Below, piece after piece: positions 1 to 8,767 of a DNA stretch of 64,000 bases; within the stretch, counting starts at the first letter, position 1, and the number at the start of each line of letters is the position of its first letter. Below the pieces are notes generated by a model. That model worked only from the letters and a program-made list of their open reading frames with translations, did no database searches and had not been told where the DNA came from. The stretch is from Siculibacillus lacustris (GTDB lineage Bacteria; Pseudomonadota; Alphaproteobacteria; Rhizobiales; Ancalomicrobiaceae), in NCBI RefSeq assembly GCF_004328075.1, contig NZ_SJFN01000014.1, positions 1 to 64,000 on the forward strand, written 5' to 3'. Both the position numbers and the translations under genes were made by a program.

Positions 1-214
1 GCTCGACGTGATCGCCGCCTGCTTCATCGGCGGGGCCTCCGCCACCGGCGGCGTCGGCAAGGTCACCGGCGCGGTGATCGGCGCCTTCATCATGGGCGTG
101 ATGAACAACGGCATGTCGATCCTCGGCATCGGCATCGACTGGCAGCAGGTCATCAAAGGCTCCGTCCTCCTCGCAGCCGTCTTCTTCGACGTCTACAACA
201 AGGTCAAACGCTGA
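1..214 (+). CDS. xylH: XylH-like sugar ABC transporter permease, C-terminal fragment
   Basis: This is the 3' end of an inner-membrane permease cut by the window edge; the open frame begins at base 2. The visible residues include FIGGASATGGVGKVTGAVIG and a final hydrophobic helix ending DVYNKVKR. This tail is typical of the BPD_transp_2 permeases that import xylose and related sugars (XylH/RbsC group), which work with a periplasmic binding protein and a double-ATPase subunit. Those partners must lie to the left, outside the window. The xylose specificity is an inference from the tail alone, whereas the family is clear. Two hairpins follow within 80 bases of the stop. Confidence 0.8.
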   Translation, partial: LDVIAACFIGGASATGGVGKVTGAVIGAFIMGVMNNGMSILGIGIDWQQVIKGSVLLAAVFFDVYNKVKR

Positions 215-224
215 AAACACCCAA

Positions 225-290
225 CCCCCGGGAAAGAAGCCCGGGGGGCGTGGGAAACGAACAGAGGCGGCACCTTACGGTGCCGCCTCT
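225..290. terminator. Two adjacent hairpins between convergent genes
   Basis: The first hairpin has perfect 8-bp arms, CCCCCGGG at 225-232 and CCCGGGGG at 240-247. The second has perfect 12-bp arms, AGAGGCGGCACC at 263-274 and GGTGCCGCCTCT at 279-290, with a TTAC loop. They lie between the stop of the permease (plus strand) and the stop of dgoK (minus strand). They probably end transcription from both sides. There is no U-tract, so efficiency as an intrinsic terminator is uncertain. Confidence 0.65.
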
Positions 291-332
291 CGCATGTCGG
301 GGGGAAGCGCGCGCCGGTGGCGCGCCGCGCTC

Positions 333-1289
333 TCAGGCGGAGATCCGCGCGCCGATCAGGTCGGGCCACAGCGACCGCGCCGCCCGCACCAGCCCGTCGA
401 AGGCCAGCGTTTCGGCGTCGATCACGTCGAAATCGACCTGGGCGGCGTCGAAGCCCGCCTCGTAGAGCGCCGACAGCGGTCCCGAGCACACCAGGGTCAC
501 CAACCCGTTGGCCGAGGCCATGCGATGGCCGATCTCGGCGCCGATCAGGATGCCGGAGAGTTCGTCGGCGATCTCCTCGCCCGGCAGATCGAACAGCAGC
601 CCGGTCGCCCGCATCGAGAAGGCCGCCGCCGCCACCCCCGCCGGCCGCGCCAGACCGCGCAGCAGGCCGCGCCGGAAGGCCGGCGACTTGGGATCGGCCG
701 ACGGCCGCGCGCCGCCCACCGTGTGGCGCAGCAGCGAATGCTCGGTCAGCACCGCGAAGAGTTCGCCGGTCATCACCGTGATGAAGTCGACCACCGAGCC
801 GCGGTCGAGGGTCACCCACTTGGAATGGGTGCCGGGCAGCACCACGGTGCCCGACAGGCCGGGCCGCGCCAGGGTGATGCCGAGCAGCTCGGTCTCCTCG
901 CCGCGCATCACGTCGGCCCGTGCCCGGTCGCGACGCGCCAGACCCGGCAGGATCCGCACGTCGAGCCCCGGCGCCTCGACCCGCACCGCGCCCGCCGCGA
1001 GCCGGTCGAGCGGCGCCGGCACGTCGATGTAGCCGGCCTCTTTCCAGCCGTTGCGCGCCCCGACCATCGAACAGGCGATCACCGGCAGCGCCGGCCCGGC
1101 GCCGTCGAGCCGCACCCCCATCGCCACCAGACGGTCGCGCAGGATCGCTTCGAACCCGTCCTTCGGCACGACGTTGAAGCCGTCCTTGGAGCGGTACTCG
1201 GCGAGCACCGTGCCGTCGGCGGCGACGGCCCAGATCCGCAGCCACGACAGGCCCCAATCGACGGCGACGAGAGACGGCTGGATCTGCAT
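333..1289 (-). CDS. dgoK: 2-dehydro-3-deoxygalactonokinase (KDGal kinase)
   Basis: The predicted 318-residue cytosolic sugar-acid kinase phosphorylates 2-dehydro-3-deoxy-D-galactonate to the 6-phosphate in the De Ley-Doudoroff galactonate pathway. Family marks are an N-terminal phosphate-binding segment (VAVDWGLSWLRIW), the central LPGTHSKWV motif and the ITVMTGELFAVL segment, all typical of DgoK. The ATG at 1289 is chosen because GGAGGA precedes it by about six bases; the open frame runs further upstream but without similar support. No dgoA aldolase is visible nearby. The gene converges with the XylH-like permease, so it is probably a separate transcript. Confidence 0.88.
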   Translation of the reverse strand: MQIQPSLVAVDWGLSWLRIWAVAADGTVLAEYRSKDGFNVVPKDGFEAILRDRLVAMGVRLDGAGPALPVIACSMVGARNGWKEAGYIDVPAPLDRLAAGAVRVEAPGLDVRILPGLARRDRARADVMRGEETELLGITLARPGLSGTVVLPGTHSKWVTLDRGSVVDFITVMTGELFAVLTEHSLLRHTVGGARPSADPKSPAFRRGLLRGLARPAGVAAAAFSMRATGLLFDLPGEEIADELSGILIGAEIGHRMASANGLVTLVCSGPLSALYEAGFDAAQVDFDVIDAETLAFDGLVRAARSLWPDLIGARISA

Positions 1290-1815
1290 CGGTTCCTCCG
1301 TGGTCCGCCGTTCGCGGCGCGGGGCGCATGGCCCGCGGCCCTTCGGCATTCTCATTGTGCGCCAGAGGCCTACGGCGGATCGCCGGAGGCTCCGGCACTC
1401 CGCGTCGGCCGGCGGATGCCCATTTCTTGCGGTTCGCCGACGCACTTGGCAAGCAAAAAGCGGGGACTTCCGCCACCGCCGCCGAAATCGCCGCCCGGTT
1501 CGCGCATCGGAGGCCGCCGACCGGCCGTCGGCGCGATCGCGACCGTCCCGGCCACCGCGGTCGCGGCGAAAAAAGGAGGAGAGAAACCGGGTTTCTCTCC
1601 TCCAGCATGGCTCAGTCGAAATCGCGAGATGAAAAGCAACGTTCCGGCCCCAACCTGTCGCCCGGATCGGCTCTCCGGGGCGGACGGTCAGGAACCGTCG
1701 CACCGCCGGAAGGCACGCCCAAGATGCAGGCGAAGCCGCCGCTGCGGCATCTCCCATTCGGGGTATGCGGGGGGCTCGCGCCCCACCGCATCCGCGACCG
1801 TGGCCGAAAAGTCAC
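1290..1815. other. Intergenic region between dgoK and ybdD-like gene
   Basis: The region must carry the dgoK promoter (minus strand). The only strong structure is the terminator at 1569-1603 that ends the cstA-ybdD transcript. The long open frames seen here on both strands look like GC-rich shadows without motifs. No RNA gene was recognised. Confidence 0.6.
1569..1603 (-). terminator. Intrinsic terminator of the cstA-ybdD transcript
   Basis: Perfect 13-bp arms at 1575-1587 and 1591-1603 enclose a 3-base loop (CGG). Read on the minus strand, the hairpin is followed directly by six T residues (bases 1574-1569). This is a textbook rho-independent terminator. It sits about 210 bases after the ybdD-like stop and upstream of dgoK on the same strand, so it insulates dgoK from cstA transcription. 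Confidence 0.85.
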
Positions 1816-2043
1816 TCAACAGCACCGGAAGGTGCCCTCCGGACCGCCGCCGTAGCGCCGGTCCTGGCTGCGCCGGAAGAACTCCGTCCGCGTCATCACC
1901 ACCTTGTCGGGGTGATTGGCGGCGGCATGGGCGACATAGGTGTCGTAGTCGCCCACCCCGACCATCAGGCGTGCGGTCTGCCGCATGAAGCGGCCGACCT
2001 CGCCCGCATCAGGAAGCGTGAGGCCGCATACCCGACAGGCCAT
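1816..2043 (-). CDS. ybdD: YbdD/YjiX family small protein (DUF466)
   Basis: This 75-residue protein has the family signature GDYDTYVAHAAANHPD, then MTRTEFFRRSQDRRYG and a terminal cysteine pair (FRCC). YbdD-like proteins are nearly always encoded directly after CstA/BtsT-type transporters and are thought to support their transport activity. Here the gene follows cstA with a 35-base overlap. The upstream ATG at 2043 is chosen because GGAGG lies six bases before it. Its N-terminus has an extra C-x2-C pair (MACRVCG) not usual in the E. coli protein. Confidence 0.9.
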   Translation of the reverse strand: MACRVCGLTLPDAGEVGRFMRQTARLMVGVGDYDTYVAHAAANHPDKVVMTRTEFFRRSQDRRYGGGPEGTFRCC

Positions 2044-4099
2044 CGCCGACCTCCTTCGTCGAAACTCCGGGATTGCCGATCGCCTTCAGCGCCGCCTGCA
2101 GGCCGAACGCCAGCATGCCGACGACGATGACCATGAACAGGGCGGTCAGACCGGCGTCGACCCACTGGTTGACGATGACCTGATTCATCTGCTCGACGGT
2201 CTTGGCCGGGGCCAGGATCTTGCCTTCCGCGGCCGCCGCGCCGAAGCGGCGGGCCTGGGCGATGAAGCCGATCGCCGGACGGGCGTCGAACAGCTTCTGC
2301 CAGCCGGCGGTGATGGTGCAGACCGACAGCCAGGCCAGCGGCACGATGGTCACCCAGGCGAAGGACTGCCGCTTCATCTTGAACAGCATCACCGTCACGA
2401 AGGACAGGGCGATCGCCGCCAGCATCTGGTTGGCGATGCCGAACAGCGGCCACAAGGTGTTGATGCCGCCGAGCGGATCGACCACGCCCTGGTACAGGAA
2501 GTAGCCCCAGCCGCCGACCGCGATCGCGGTGGCACAGAGATTGGCCGGCCAGGAATGGGTCTGCTTGAACGCCGGGAAGGCGGTGCCGACCAGATCCTGG
2601 ATCATGAACCGCGCGACGCGGGTGCCCGCATCGACGGTGGTCAGGATGAACAGGGCTTCGAACAGGATCGCGAAGTGGTACCAGAACGGCATCAGGGTGA
2701 CGCCGCCGATGACGCTCGACAGGATCTGCGCCATGCCCACCGCGAGGGTCGGCGCGCCGCCGGCCCGGCTCAGGATGGTCGCTTCACCGACGTTCTTGGC
2801 CATGTCGGTGAGCGCATCCGGCGTCACGACGAAGCCCCAGCCGGAGATCACCTGCGCCGCATTGGCGGCGGTGGTGCCGATCACGCCGGCGCCGGTGTTC
2901 ATCGCGAAATAGACGCCCGGGTCGAGCACCGTCGCCGCGACCATCGCCATCACGCCGACGAAGCTCTCCATGAGCATCGCGCCGTAGCCGATGAAGCGCA
3001 GCTGGTTCTCGTTCTCGATCATCTTCGGGGTGGTGCCCGACGAGATCAGCGAGTGGAACCCGGAGATCGCGCCGCAGGCGATGGTGATGAACAGGAAGGG
3101 GAACAGATCGCCGGAGAACACCGGGCCGGTGCCGTCGACGAACTTGGTGATCGCCGGCATGTGCAGGTCCGGACGGACCCAGACGATGCCGAGCGCCAGA
3201 CCGACGATCGTGCCGATCTTGAGGAAGGTCGACAGATAGTCGCGCGGCGCGAGCAGGAGCCACACCGGCAGCACCGAGGCGACGAAACCGTAGGCGATCA
3301 GGATCAGCGCCAGGGTCTCGCCCTTGTAGGTGAACAGCGGCGCGAGCGTCGGATCGGTGCCGACGGTCTGACCGAAGACGATCGAAGCGAGCAGCAGCAC
3401 GATGCCGATCAGCGACATCTCGGCGATGCGGCCGGGCCGGAAGAAGCGGCTGTAGATGCCCATCAGGAAGGCGATCGGGATGGTCGCGAACACCGTGAAG
3501 GTGCCCCACGGGCTGCCCTTCAGCGCGTTGACGACGATCAGCGCCAGCACGGCGAGCAGGATGACCATGATCATCAGGATGCCGAAGGAGGCGATGACGC
3601 CCGGAATCGGTCCGAATTCGGTCTTGATCATGTCGCCGAGCGAACGGCCGTCGCGCCGGGTCGAGGCGAACAGGACCACGAAGTCCTGCACCGCACCGGC
3701 GAACACGACACCGGCGAGCAGCCACATCGTGCCGGGCAGATAGCCCATCTGCGCCGCGAGCACCGGCCCGACCAGGGGTCCGGCACCGGCGATCGCCGCG
3801 AAATGATGGCCGAACAGCACGTATTTGTCGGTCGGCACGTAGTCGAGGCCGTCGTTGTGACGGATCGCCGGGGTCTTGCGGGCCGGATCGACCCCGAGCA
3901 CCTTCTCGGCGATGAACAGGGCGTAGAAGCGGAAGGCGATCAGATAGACCGCGACCGCCGCCGTCACCAACCACAGAGCGTTGATCGGTTCGCCACGCTT
4001 CAGAGCCACCACGGCGAGCGCCAGGGCTCCGAGCCCGGCGATGACGATCCAGATGAGCCACTCGAACGGTGAGCGGCGTCCGACTGCTTGTGCGGCCAT
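2009..4099 (-). CDS. cstA: Carbon starvation protein A, peptide/pyruvate transporter
   Basis: This 696-residue polytopic inner-membrane transporter belongs to the CstA family, which takes up peptides or pyruvate during carbon limitation. Recognisable segments are RFYALFIAEKVLGVDP, FGHHFAAIAGAGPLVGPVLA and GFHSLISSGTTPKMI, with many hydrophobic helices throughout. Length agrees with E. coli CstA (about 700). The ATG at 4099 has GGGAGG seven bases upstream; a longer frame to 4273 adds a non-conserved N-terminus and is rejected. It is co-transcribed with the ybdD-like gene, and the unit ends at the terminator near 1570. Substrate (peptide or pyruvate) is not decided by the sequence. Confidence 0.93.
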   Translation of the reverse strand: MAAQAVGRRSPFEWLIWIVIAGLGALALAVVALKRGEPINALWLVTAAVAVYLIAFRFYALFIAEKVLGVDPARKTPAIRHNDGLDYVPTDKYVLFGHHFAAIAGAGPLVGPVLAAQMGYLPGTMWLLAGVVFAGAVQDFVVLFASTRRDGRSLGDMIKTEFGPIPGVIASFGILMIMVILLAVLALIVVNALKGSPWGTFTVFATIPIAFLMGIYSRFFRPGRIAEMSLIGIVLLLASIVFGQTVGTDPTLAPLFTYKGETLALILIAYGFVASVLPVWLLLAPRDYLSTFLKIGTIVGLALGIVWVRPDLHMPAITKFVDGTGPVFSGDLFPFLFITIACGAISGFHSLISSGTTPKMIENENQLRFIGYGAMLMESFVGVMAMVAATVLDPGVYFAMNTGAGVIGTTAANAAQVISGWGFVVTPDALTDMAKNVGEATILSRAGGAPTLAVGMAQILSSVIGGVTLMPFWYHFAILFEALFILTTVDAGTRVARFMIQDLVGTAFPAFKQTHSWPANLCATAIAVGGWGYFLYQGVVDPLGGINTLWPLFGIANQMLAAIALSFVTVMLFKMKRQSFAWVTIVPLAWLSVCTITAGWQKLFDARPAIGFIAQARRFGAAAAEGKILAPAKTVEQMNQVIVNQWVDAGLTALFMVIVVGMLAFGLQAALKAIGNPGVSTKEVGDGLSGMRPHAS

Positions 4100-4814
4100 T
4101 CCAGCCTCCCTTGGCGTGACGTTTTTTTTCGAGGCGACCAGAGTCTTCCCCCATGCCACGTACTTCGAGTGGAATATTCCCTTCCGGAAGCGAAGCCAAG
4201 TACGGTGGAGCACTACATCGCCAGCTCCCCTCCCGAACACGTGGTACACTTGGGCTGGATTGCTGGAATTCAAGTAATTCCCGACAATAGTTCACCGGTA
4301 CGGGCGCCTCGCCGGTGTCGTCGCAGCAGCACGCCACACCATCGAAACACAATTTTAAACACCCTATGTCGTCGCGCGCATGGCAGCGATGTTCGTCGAC
4401 GACAATGCGCGCACGAGCGCGCCATCGGCAGAAACCATCCCGGCTTTTCAGCTTCACACAACGGTGATCGTTCCGCGTTGCCGAGGCGCGGCCAGTCGCC
4501 GCACCGACCGCGCGAACCCGCCGGCCCTGCGCACTTTCCGGGACGACCGCCGCCGCGCCGAGACGATGCGCCGCAGCGCCTCTCCCCGGCGGCCCCCGAC
4601 GACCGCACCACCGGGCCGGCGACGCTACCAACGTCCAATACAATCGATTGTATCACGGCGGATTCGCCTGAACTACTGTTCGCCGATCGGGGCGGCGGAG
4701 GAATGCGCCGCGTCGGGACGCCGGAGCCCCCGTCACGGCGGCCCCGTCATCGGGGTGGCCAGCGCGACATCGGGCCGCTATCATGTCCGAGCCGTGAACA
4801 GTGATGTCTGACGC
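4100..4814. promoter_or_regulatory. Divergent control region of cstA and the XRE/hyf genes
   Basis: The gene-free stretch of 715 bases separates cstA (minus) from the XRE-hyf operon (plus). It is less GC-rich than the flanking genes, for example around 4340-4370 (a short AT-rich run including TTTTAAAC). It holds a GGAATATTCC palindrome near 4172-4181 and the 16-bp palindrome at 4638-4653. I cannot place -35/-10 elements with confidence. Confidence 0.5.
4638..4653. promoter_or_regulatory. 16-bp perfect palindrome, likely operator
   Basis: ATACAATCGATTGTAT is a perfect 16-bp inverted repeat in DNA of about 70% GC, so chance occurrence is unlikely. Its form (ATACAAT half-site) resembles operators of GntR-type dimeric regulators, though an XRE dimer is also possible. 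It lies 162 bases before the XRE start. The regulator that binds it is unknown. Confidence 0.5.
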
Positions 4815-5075
4815 ATGATAACCGCCGCCCAACTGCGCGCCGCCCGCGCCCTCCTCGGCATCGATCAACGGCAGCTCGCCGAGCTGTCGGGCCTGTCGTT
4901 GCCGACCATCCAGCGGATGGAGGCCTCGTCCGGCCTGATCCGCGGCAACGTCGATTCGCTGACCAAGCTGGTGGCGGGTCTGACCACGGCGGGAATCGAG
5001 CTGTTGGGCGAAGGCGCCGCCAGTGCGGCGACCGGTCGCGGTGTGCGGCTGATGAAGGATCGGGGGGAACCATGA
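4815..5075 (+). CDS. Small XRE-family helix-turn-helix regulator
   Basis: This 86-residue protein is almost only an HTH_XRE domain: residues 5-55 contain the Q-x3-A-x2-S pattern of the recognition region (RQLAELSGLSLPTIQRME). The tail is short, with no metal or ligand domain. It stands 64 bases before the first hyf-like gene on the same strand, so it is probably the leader gene and local regulator of that operon. The perfect palindrome at 4638-4653 is a candidate target. Standard Hyf clusters instead use an FHLA/HyfR sigma-54 activator, which is absent here. Confidence 0.8.
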   Translation: MITAAQLRAARALLGIDQRQLAELSGLSLPTIQRMEASSGLIRGNVDSLTKLVAGLTTAGIELLGEGAASAATGRGVRLMKDRGEP

Positions 5076-5139
5076 ACCGATCGATCGACCCGCCGCGGCA
5101 CTCCGCCGTGCCTGCCCCCACTGCGCGACGCGAGGCCCG

Positions 5140-7161
5140 ATGATGCCGATCGCCTGGGTCCTCGTCGCGGTCGCCGCGCTGTTCGCCATCGCCGCCCTGG
5201 CGCCGATGACGCTCTCCCGCCGCCGCGCCGAGGCCGGCACCCTGATCTACGGCGCCTGTGCGGCGGCCTGCACCCTGATCCTGGTGATCGCCCTCGCCGC
5301 GCTGCTCGGGGCGGTCGACGCCGGCGGCACGCTGGTGTTGCCGCTCGGTCTGCCCTGGCTCGGGGCTCGTTTCCGCATCGATGCGCTGGCCGCGGTGTTC
5401 CTGGTGCTGGTCGATCTCGGCGGGGTCGCCGCCAGCCTCTATGCGATCGGCTACGGCCGCCACGAATCGGCGCCCGGCCGCGTCCTGCCGTTCTACCCGG
5501 CCTTCCTCGCCGGCATGAATCTGGTGGTGGTCGCCGCCGACGCCTTCTCCTTCCTGGTCGCCTGGGAATTCATGTCGCTGACCTCCTGGGCGATGGTGAT
5601 GGCCCATCACCACGACGCCGAGAACCGCCGCGCCGGCTACGTCTATCTGGTGATGGCGAGCTTCGGCACGCTGTCGCTGCTGCTCGCCTTCGGCCTGCTC
5701 GCCGGCGCCCAGGGCGACTACGCCTTCGCCGCGATGCGCGGCGCCGCCCACGCCGATTGGGTCGCCGGCACGGTGCTCGGGCTGATGCTGCTCGGCGCCG
5801 GCTCCAAGGCCGGTCTGGTGCCGCTCCACGTCTGGCTGCCGCTCGCCCATCCTGCTGCGCCGTCCCACGTCTCGGCGCTGATGTCGGGGGTGATGACCAA
5901 AGTGGCGATCTACGGCTTCGTGCGCGTGGTCTTCGACCTCGCCGGTCCGCCGGCCTGGTGGTGGAGCGTCGTGGTGCTGACGCTCGGCTCGATCACCGCG
6001 GTGCTCGGCGTCCTCCATGCGGTGATGCAACGCGACCTCAAGCGGCTCCTCGCCTATTCGACCGTCGAGAACGTCGGCATCGTGTTCATCGGCCTCGGCC
6101 TGGCGCTGGCCTTCAAGGCCAACGCCATGGCCGGACCGGCGGCGCTGGCGCTGACCGCCGCGCTGTTCCACGCCTTCAACCATTCGCTGTTCAAGTCGAT
6201 CCTGTTCTTCGGCGCCGGCGCGGTGCTGACCGCCACCGGAAAGCGCGACATCGAAGCGCTCGGCGGCCTGATCCGCCGCATGCCGCACGTCGCCTATGCC
6301 TTCCTCGGCGGCTGCCTCGCCATCGCCGCCCTGCCGCCGCTCAACGGCTTCGTCTCGGAATGGATGATCCTCCAGGCGATCCTGTTGTCGCCGGCCCTGC
6401 CGCAATGGGGACTGAAGTTCCTGGTGCCGGCCGCCGGCGCGATGCTGGCCTTCGCCGCGGCGCTGGCCGGCGCCTGTTTCGTGCGCGCCTTCGGCATCAC
6501 CTTCCTCGGCCGGCCGCGCTCGCCCGAGGCCGCCGGGGCGCAAGACGGCGATCGCTGGTCGACCGGGGTGATGAAGACCCTGCTCGGCCTGTGCCTCGTC
6601 GTCGGCATCTTGCCGAACTTCGTCATCGACGCGCTGCACCCGGTCTCCGATCTCCTGGTCGGCGGCGCCATGCCGGCCCAGTCGCTGCTGCCGCACCTGT
6701 CGATCGTGCCGATCTCCGAGAGCCGCAGCTCCTACAGCGGCCTCCTGGTGTTCCTGTTCATCCTGATCTCGACCCGTCTGGCGATCCGGGTGATCCACGA
6801 CTTCGCCTCGCGCCGGGTCCGCCGTGCGCCGGCCTGGGACTGCGGCTGGCCCGATCCGAACCCGGCCACCCAGTACACCGCCGACAGTTTCGCCCAGCCG
6901 CTGCGCCGGGTCTTCGGGCCGATGGCCTTCCGTTCGCGCATCGAGGCGACCATGCCGCCGCCCGGCGATCCGAGCCCGGCGCGGCTGGTCCTGTCGCTGC
7001 GCGATCTGGTCTGGGACACCTTCTATGCGCCGATCGCCGGCATCGTCCTGGCCATCGCCGAGAAGCTCAACCACCTCCAGTTCCTGACCATCCGCAGCTA
7101 TCTCAGTCTGGTCTTCGCGGCCCTCGTCGGCCTTCTCCTGATGGTGGCCGTATGGGCATGA
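5140..7161 (+). CDS. hyfB: Hydrogenase-4 component B-like proton-pumping subunit
   Basis: This 673-residue membrane subunit matches the HyfB/HycC/NuoL antiporter-like family in length and motifs. It has about 15 hydrophobic helices, the VAWEFMSLTSW segment, KAGLVPLHVWLP (a conserved helix-7 region of these subunits) and FNHSLFKSILFFGAGAV. In group-4 hydrogenases and complex I such subunits carry the proton or sodium channel. It starts ATG-ATG at 5140, and the stop overlaps the next start by a few bases. It is the first structural gene of a six-gene operon. Confidence 0.92.
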   Translation: MMPIAWVLVAVAALFAIAALAPMTLSRRRAEAGTLIYGACAAACTLILVIALAALLGAVDAGGTLVLPLGLPWLGARFRIDALAAVFLVLVDLGGVAASLYAIGYGRHESAPGRVLPFYPAFLAGMNLVVVAADAFSFLVAWEFMSLTSWAMVMAHHHDAENRRAGYVYLVMASFGTLSLLLAFGLLAGAQGDYAFAAMRGAAHADWVAGTVLGLMLLGAGSKAGLVPLHVWLPLAHPAAPSHVSALMSGVMTKVAIYGFVRVVFDLAGPPAWWWSVVVLTLGSITAVLGVLHAVMQRDLKRLLAYSTVENVGIVFIGLGLALAFKANAMAGPAALALTAALFHAFNHSLFKSILFFGAGAVLTATGKRDIEALGGLIRRMPHVAYAFLGGCLAIAALPPLNGFVSEWMILQAILLSPALPQWGLKFLVPAAGAMLAFAAALAGACFVRAFGITFLGRPRSPEAAGAQDGDRWSTGVMKTLLGLCLVVGILPNFVIDALHPVSDLLVGGAMPAQSLLPHLSIVPISESRSSYSGLLVFLFILISTRLAIRVIHDFASRRVRRAPAWDCGWPDPNPATQYTADSFAQPLRRVFGPMAFRSRIEATMPPPGDPSPARLVLSLRDLVWDTFYAPIAGIVLAIAEKLNHLQFLTIRSYLSLVFAALVGLLLMVAVWA

Positions 7162-8105
7162 TCCTCGACCTCCTCGTCCAGGGCGCCCAGATGATCCTGG
7201 TGCTGGCCCTCGCCCCGCTCCTCCTCGGCTTCACCCGCACGGTGAAGTCGCGCCTGTTGCGCCGCCGCGGGCCGCCGGTGACCCAGGTCTATCGCGATCT
7301 CCTGCGTCTGGTGCGCAAGGAGGCGGTGCTCGCCGACGACGCCTCGTGGCTGTTCCGCAACGCGCCCTACGCGATCTTCTCGGCGACCTGGGTCGCCGCC
7401 GCCCTGGTGCCGACCTTCGCCACCGGCCTGCACTTCAGCTGGGCCGCCGATCTGATCGTCGTCACCGCGCTGCTCGGCTCGTCGCGCTTCTTCCTGGCGC
7501 TCGCCGGCATGGACGTCGGCACCGCCTTCGGCGGCATCGGCTCGAGCCGCGAGATGCTGTTCTCGACGCTGGCCGAACCGGCGATGATCATGATCGTCTT
7601 CGTGGTGGCGCTGGTCGCCGGCTCCACCCAGCTCTCCGAGATCGCCGTGTTCATGGTCGATCACGCCACCCTGCGGGTCTCGCTGGGGCTGGCGCTGATC
7701 GCCCTGATCATCGTCGCGCTCGCCGAGAACGCCCGCATTCCGGTCGACAATCCGGCGACCCACCTCGAGCTGACCATGGTCCACGAGGCGATGATCCTGG
7801 AATATTCCGGCCGCCACCTCGCGGTGATCGAGCTCGCCGCGGCCTTGAAACTCCTGCTCTACATGTCGCTGATCGGCTGCATCTTCGTGCCCTGGGGCAT
7901 GGCGCGGCCGTCGTCCGGCTTCCTGCCGCTGGTGATCGGCGTCGCAACCTATGTCGTCAAACTCGCCGCCGGCGGTTTCCTCCTGGTGCTGTTCGAGACC
8001 TCGATCGCCAAGATGCGGGTGTTCCGCGCCCCCGAGTTCCTCGGTTCGGCGCTGATGCTCGGCTTCCTTGGCACGCTCCTGCTGTTCGTCTCGAGGAGCT
8101 TCTGA
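7152..8105 (+). CDS. hyfC: Hydrogenase-4 component C-like membrane subunit (NuoH-like)
   Basis: This 317-residue integral membrane protein is homologous to HyfC/HycD and complex I NuoH. Typical segments are VTQVYRDLLRLVRKE near residue 42 and ENARIPVDNPATHLELTMVHE, the conserved acidic loop that faces the quinone or Fe-S module. This subunit anchors the soluble arm (HyfG/HyfI) to the antiporter subunits. The start at 7152 overlaps the hyfB stop by ten bases; an ATGA overlap at 7158 is an equally plausible start two codons later. Confidence 0.92.
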   Translation: MGMILDLLVQGAQMILVLALAPLLLGFTRTVKSRLLRRRGPPVTQVYRDLLRLVRKEAVLADDASWLFRNAPYAIFSATWVAAALVPTFATGLHFSWAADLIVVTALLGSSRFFLALAGMDVGTAFGGIGSSREMLFSTLAEPAMIMIVFVVALVAGSTQLSEIAVFMVDHATLRVSLGLALIALIIVALAENARIPVDNPATHLELTMVHEAMILEYSGRHLAVIELAAALKLLLYMSLIGCIFVPWGMARPSSGFLPLVIGVATYVVKLAAGGFLLVLFETSIAKMRVFRAPEFLGSALMLGFLGTLLLFVSRSF

Positions 8106-8767
8106 TGGATCGCTTCGCCCTCGACGCCGCCCACATGCTCGCCGGCGGCATGGTTCTGGTCAGTTTCATGCTGCTCTACCAGAACCGCATGTTCGGGCTG
8201 CTCAACGTCTACGCGCTCCACGCCGTGGTGCTGTCGCTGTCGGTCGCCTGGCAGGCCCACGTCCAGGACGCGCCGCATCTGTGGGTCACCGCGACCATCG
8301 CCGTGGTCTTGAAGGCGATCGTCATTCCGGTGGCGCTGCGCCGCATGGTGATCCGCCTCGGCGTCCATCGCACCATCGAGACGGTCGGCGGCATCGGCCC
8401 GACCATGCTGATGGGCATCGGCCTCGTCGCCCTGTCGATGGTGGTGATGCTCCACGCCGCCGCCGACGCCGACCCGATCGCCCGCGAGGATCTGGCGCTG
8501 GCCCTGTCGGTGATCCTGCTCGGCCTCCTGATGATGGTCACCCGCCACAACGCGGTCAGCCAGATCGTCGGCTTCATGAGCCTGGAGAACGGCCTGATCC
8601 TCGCCGCCACCGGCGCCCGCGGCATGCCGCTGGTGGTCGAGATCTCGATCGCCTTCTCGGTGCTGGTCGCCTTCATCGTGATCGGCGTGTTCCTGTTCCG
8701 CATCCGCGAGCGCTTCGACTCGGTCGACACCCAGGCGATCGACGACTACCGGGGGGGCCGCGAATGA
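8105..8767 (+). CDS. hyfE: Hydrogenase-4 component E-like membrane subunit
   Basis: This 220-residue membrane protein with about seven helices belongs to the HyfE family, whose C-terminal half resembles NuoK. The NuoK-like part contains RHNAVSQIVGFMSLENGLIL, with the membrane glutamate in SLENG. The start codon overlaps the hyfC stop (TGATG), and its stop overlaps the hyfF start (ATGA), showing strict translational coupling. The protein probably forms the short helix bundle between NuoH-like and antiporter-like subunits. Confidence 0.92.
   Translation: MDRFALDAAHMLAGGMVLVSFMLLYQNRMFGLLNVYALHAVVLSLSVAWQAHVQDAPHLWVTATIAVVLKAIVIPVALRRMVIRLGVHRTIETVGGIGPTMLMGIGLVALSMVVMLHAAADADPIAREDLALALSVILLGLLMMVTRHNAVSQIVGFMSLENGLILAATGARGMPLVVEISIAFSVLVAFIVIGVFLFRIRERFDSVDTQAIDDYRGGRE

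Noticed and set aside
193-1988. Long arginine- or histidine-rich open frames over dgoK and its upstream region
   Set aside because: They are out of phase with dgoK, have extreme composition and no motif; they are shadows of GC-rich coding DNA.
1985-4072. A 695-codon plus-strand open frame opposite cstA
   Set aside because: It consists of D/R/H/G-rich sequence typical of an antisense shadow, whereas the minus strand encodes a clear CstA.
4747-7074. A 775-codon minus-strand open frame opposite hyfB
   Set aside because: It has the same biased composition and no recognisable domain; hyfB on the plus strand is well supported.
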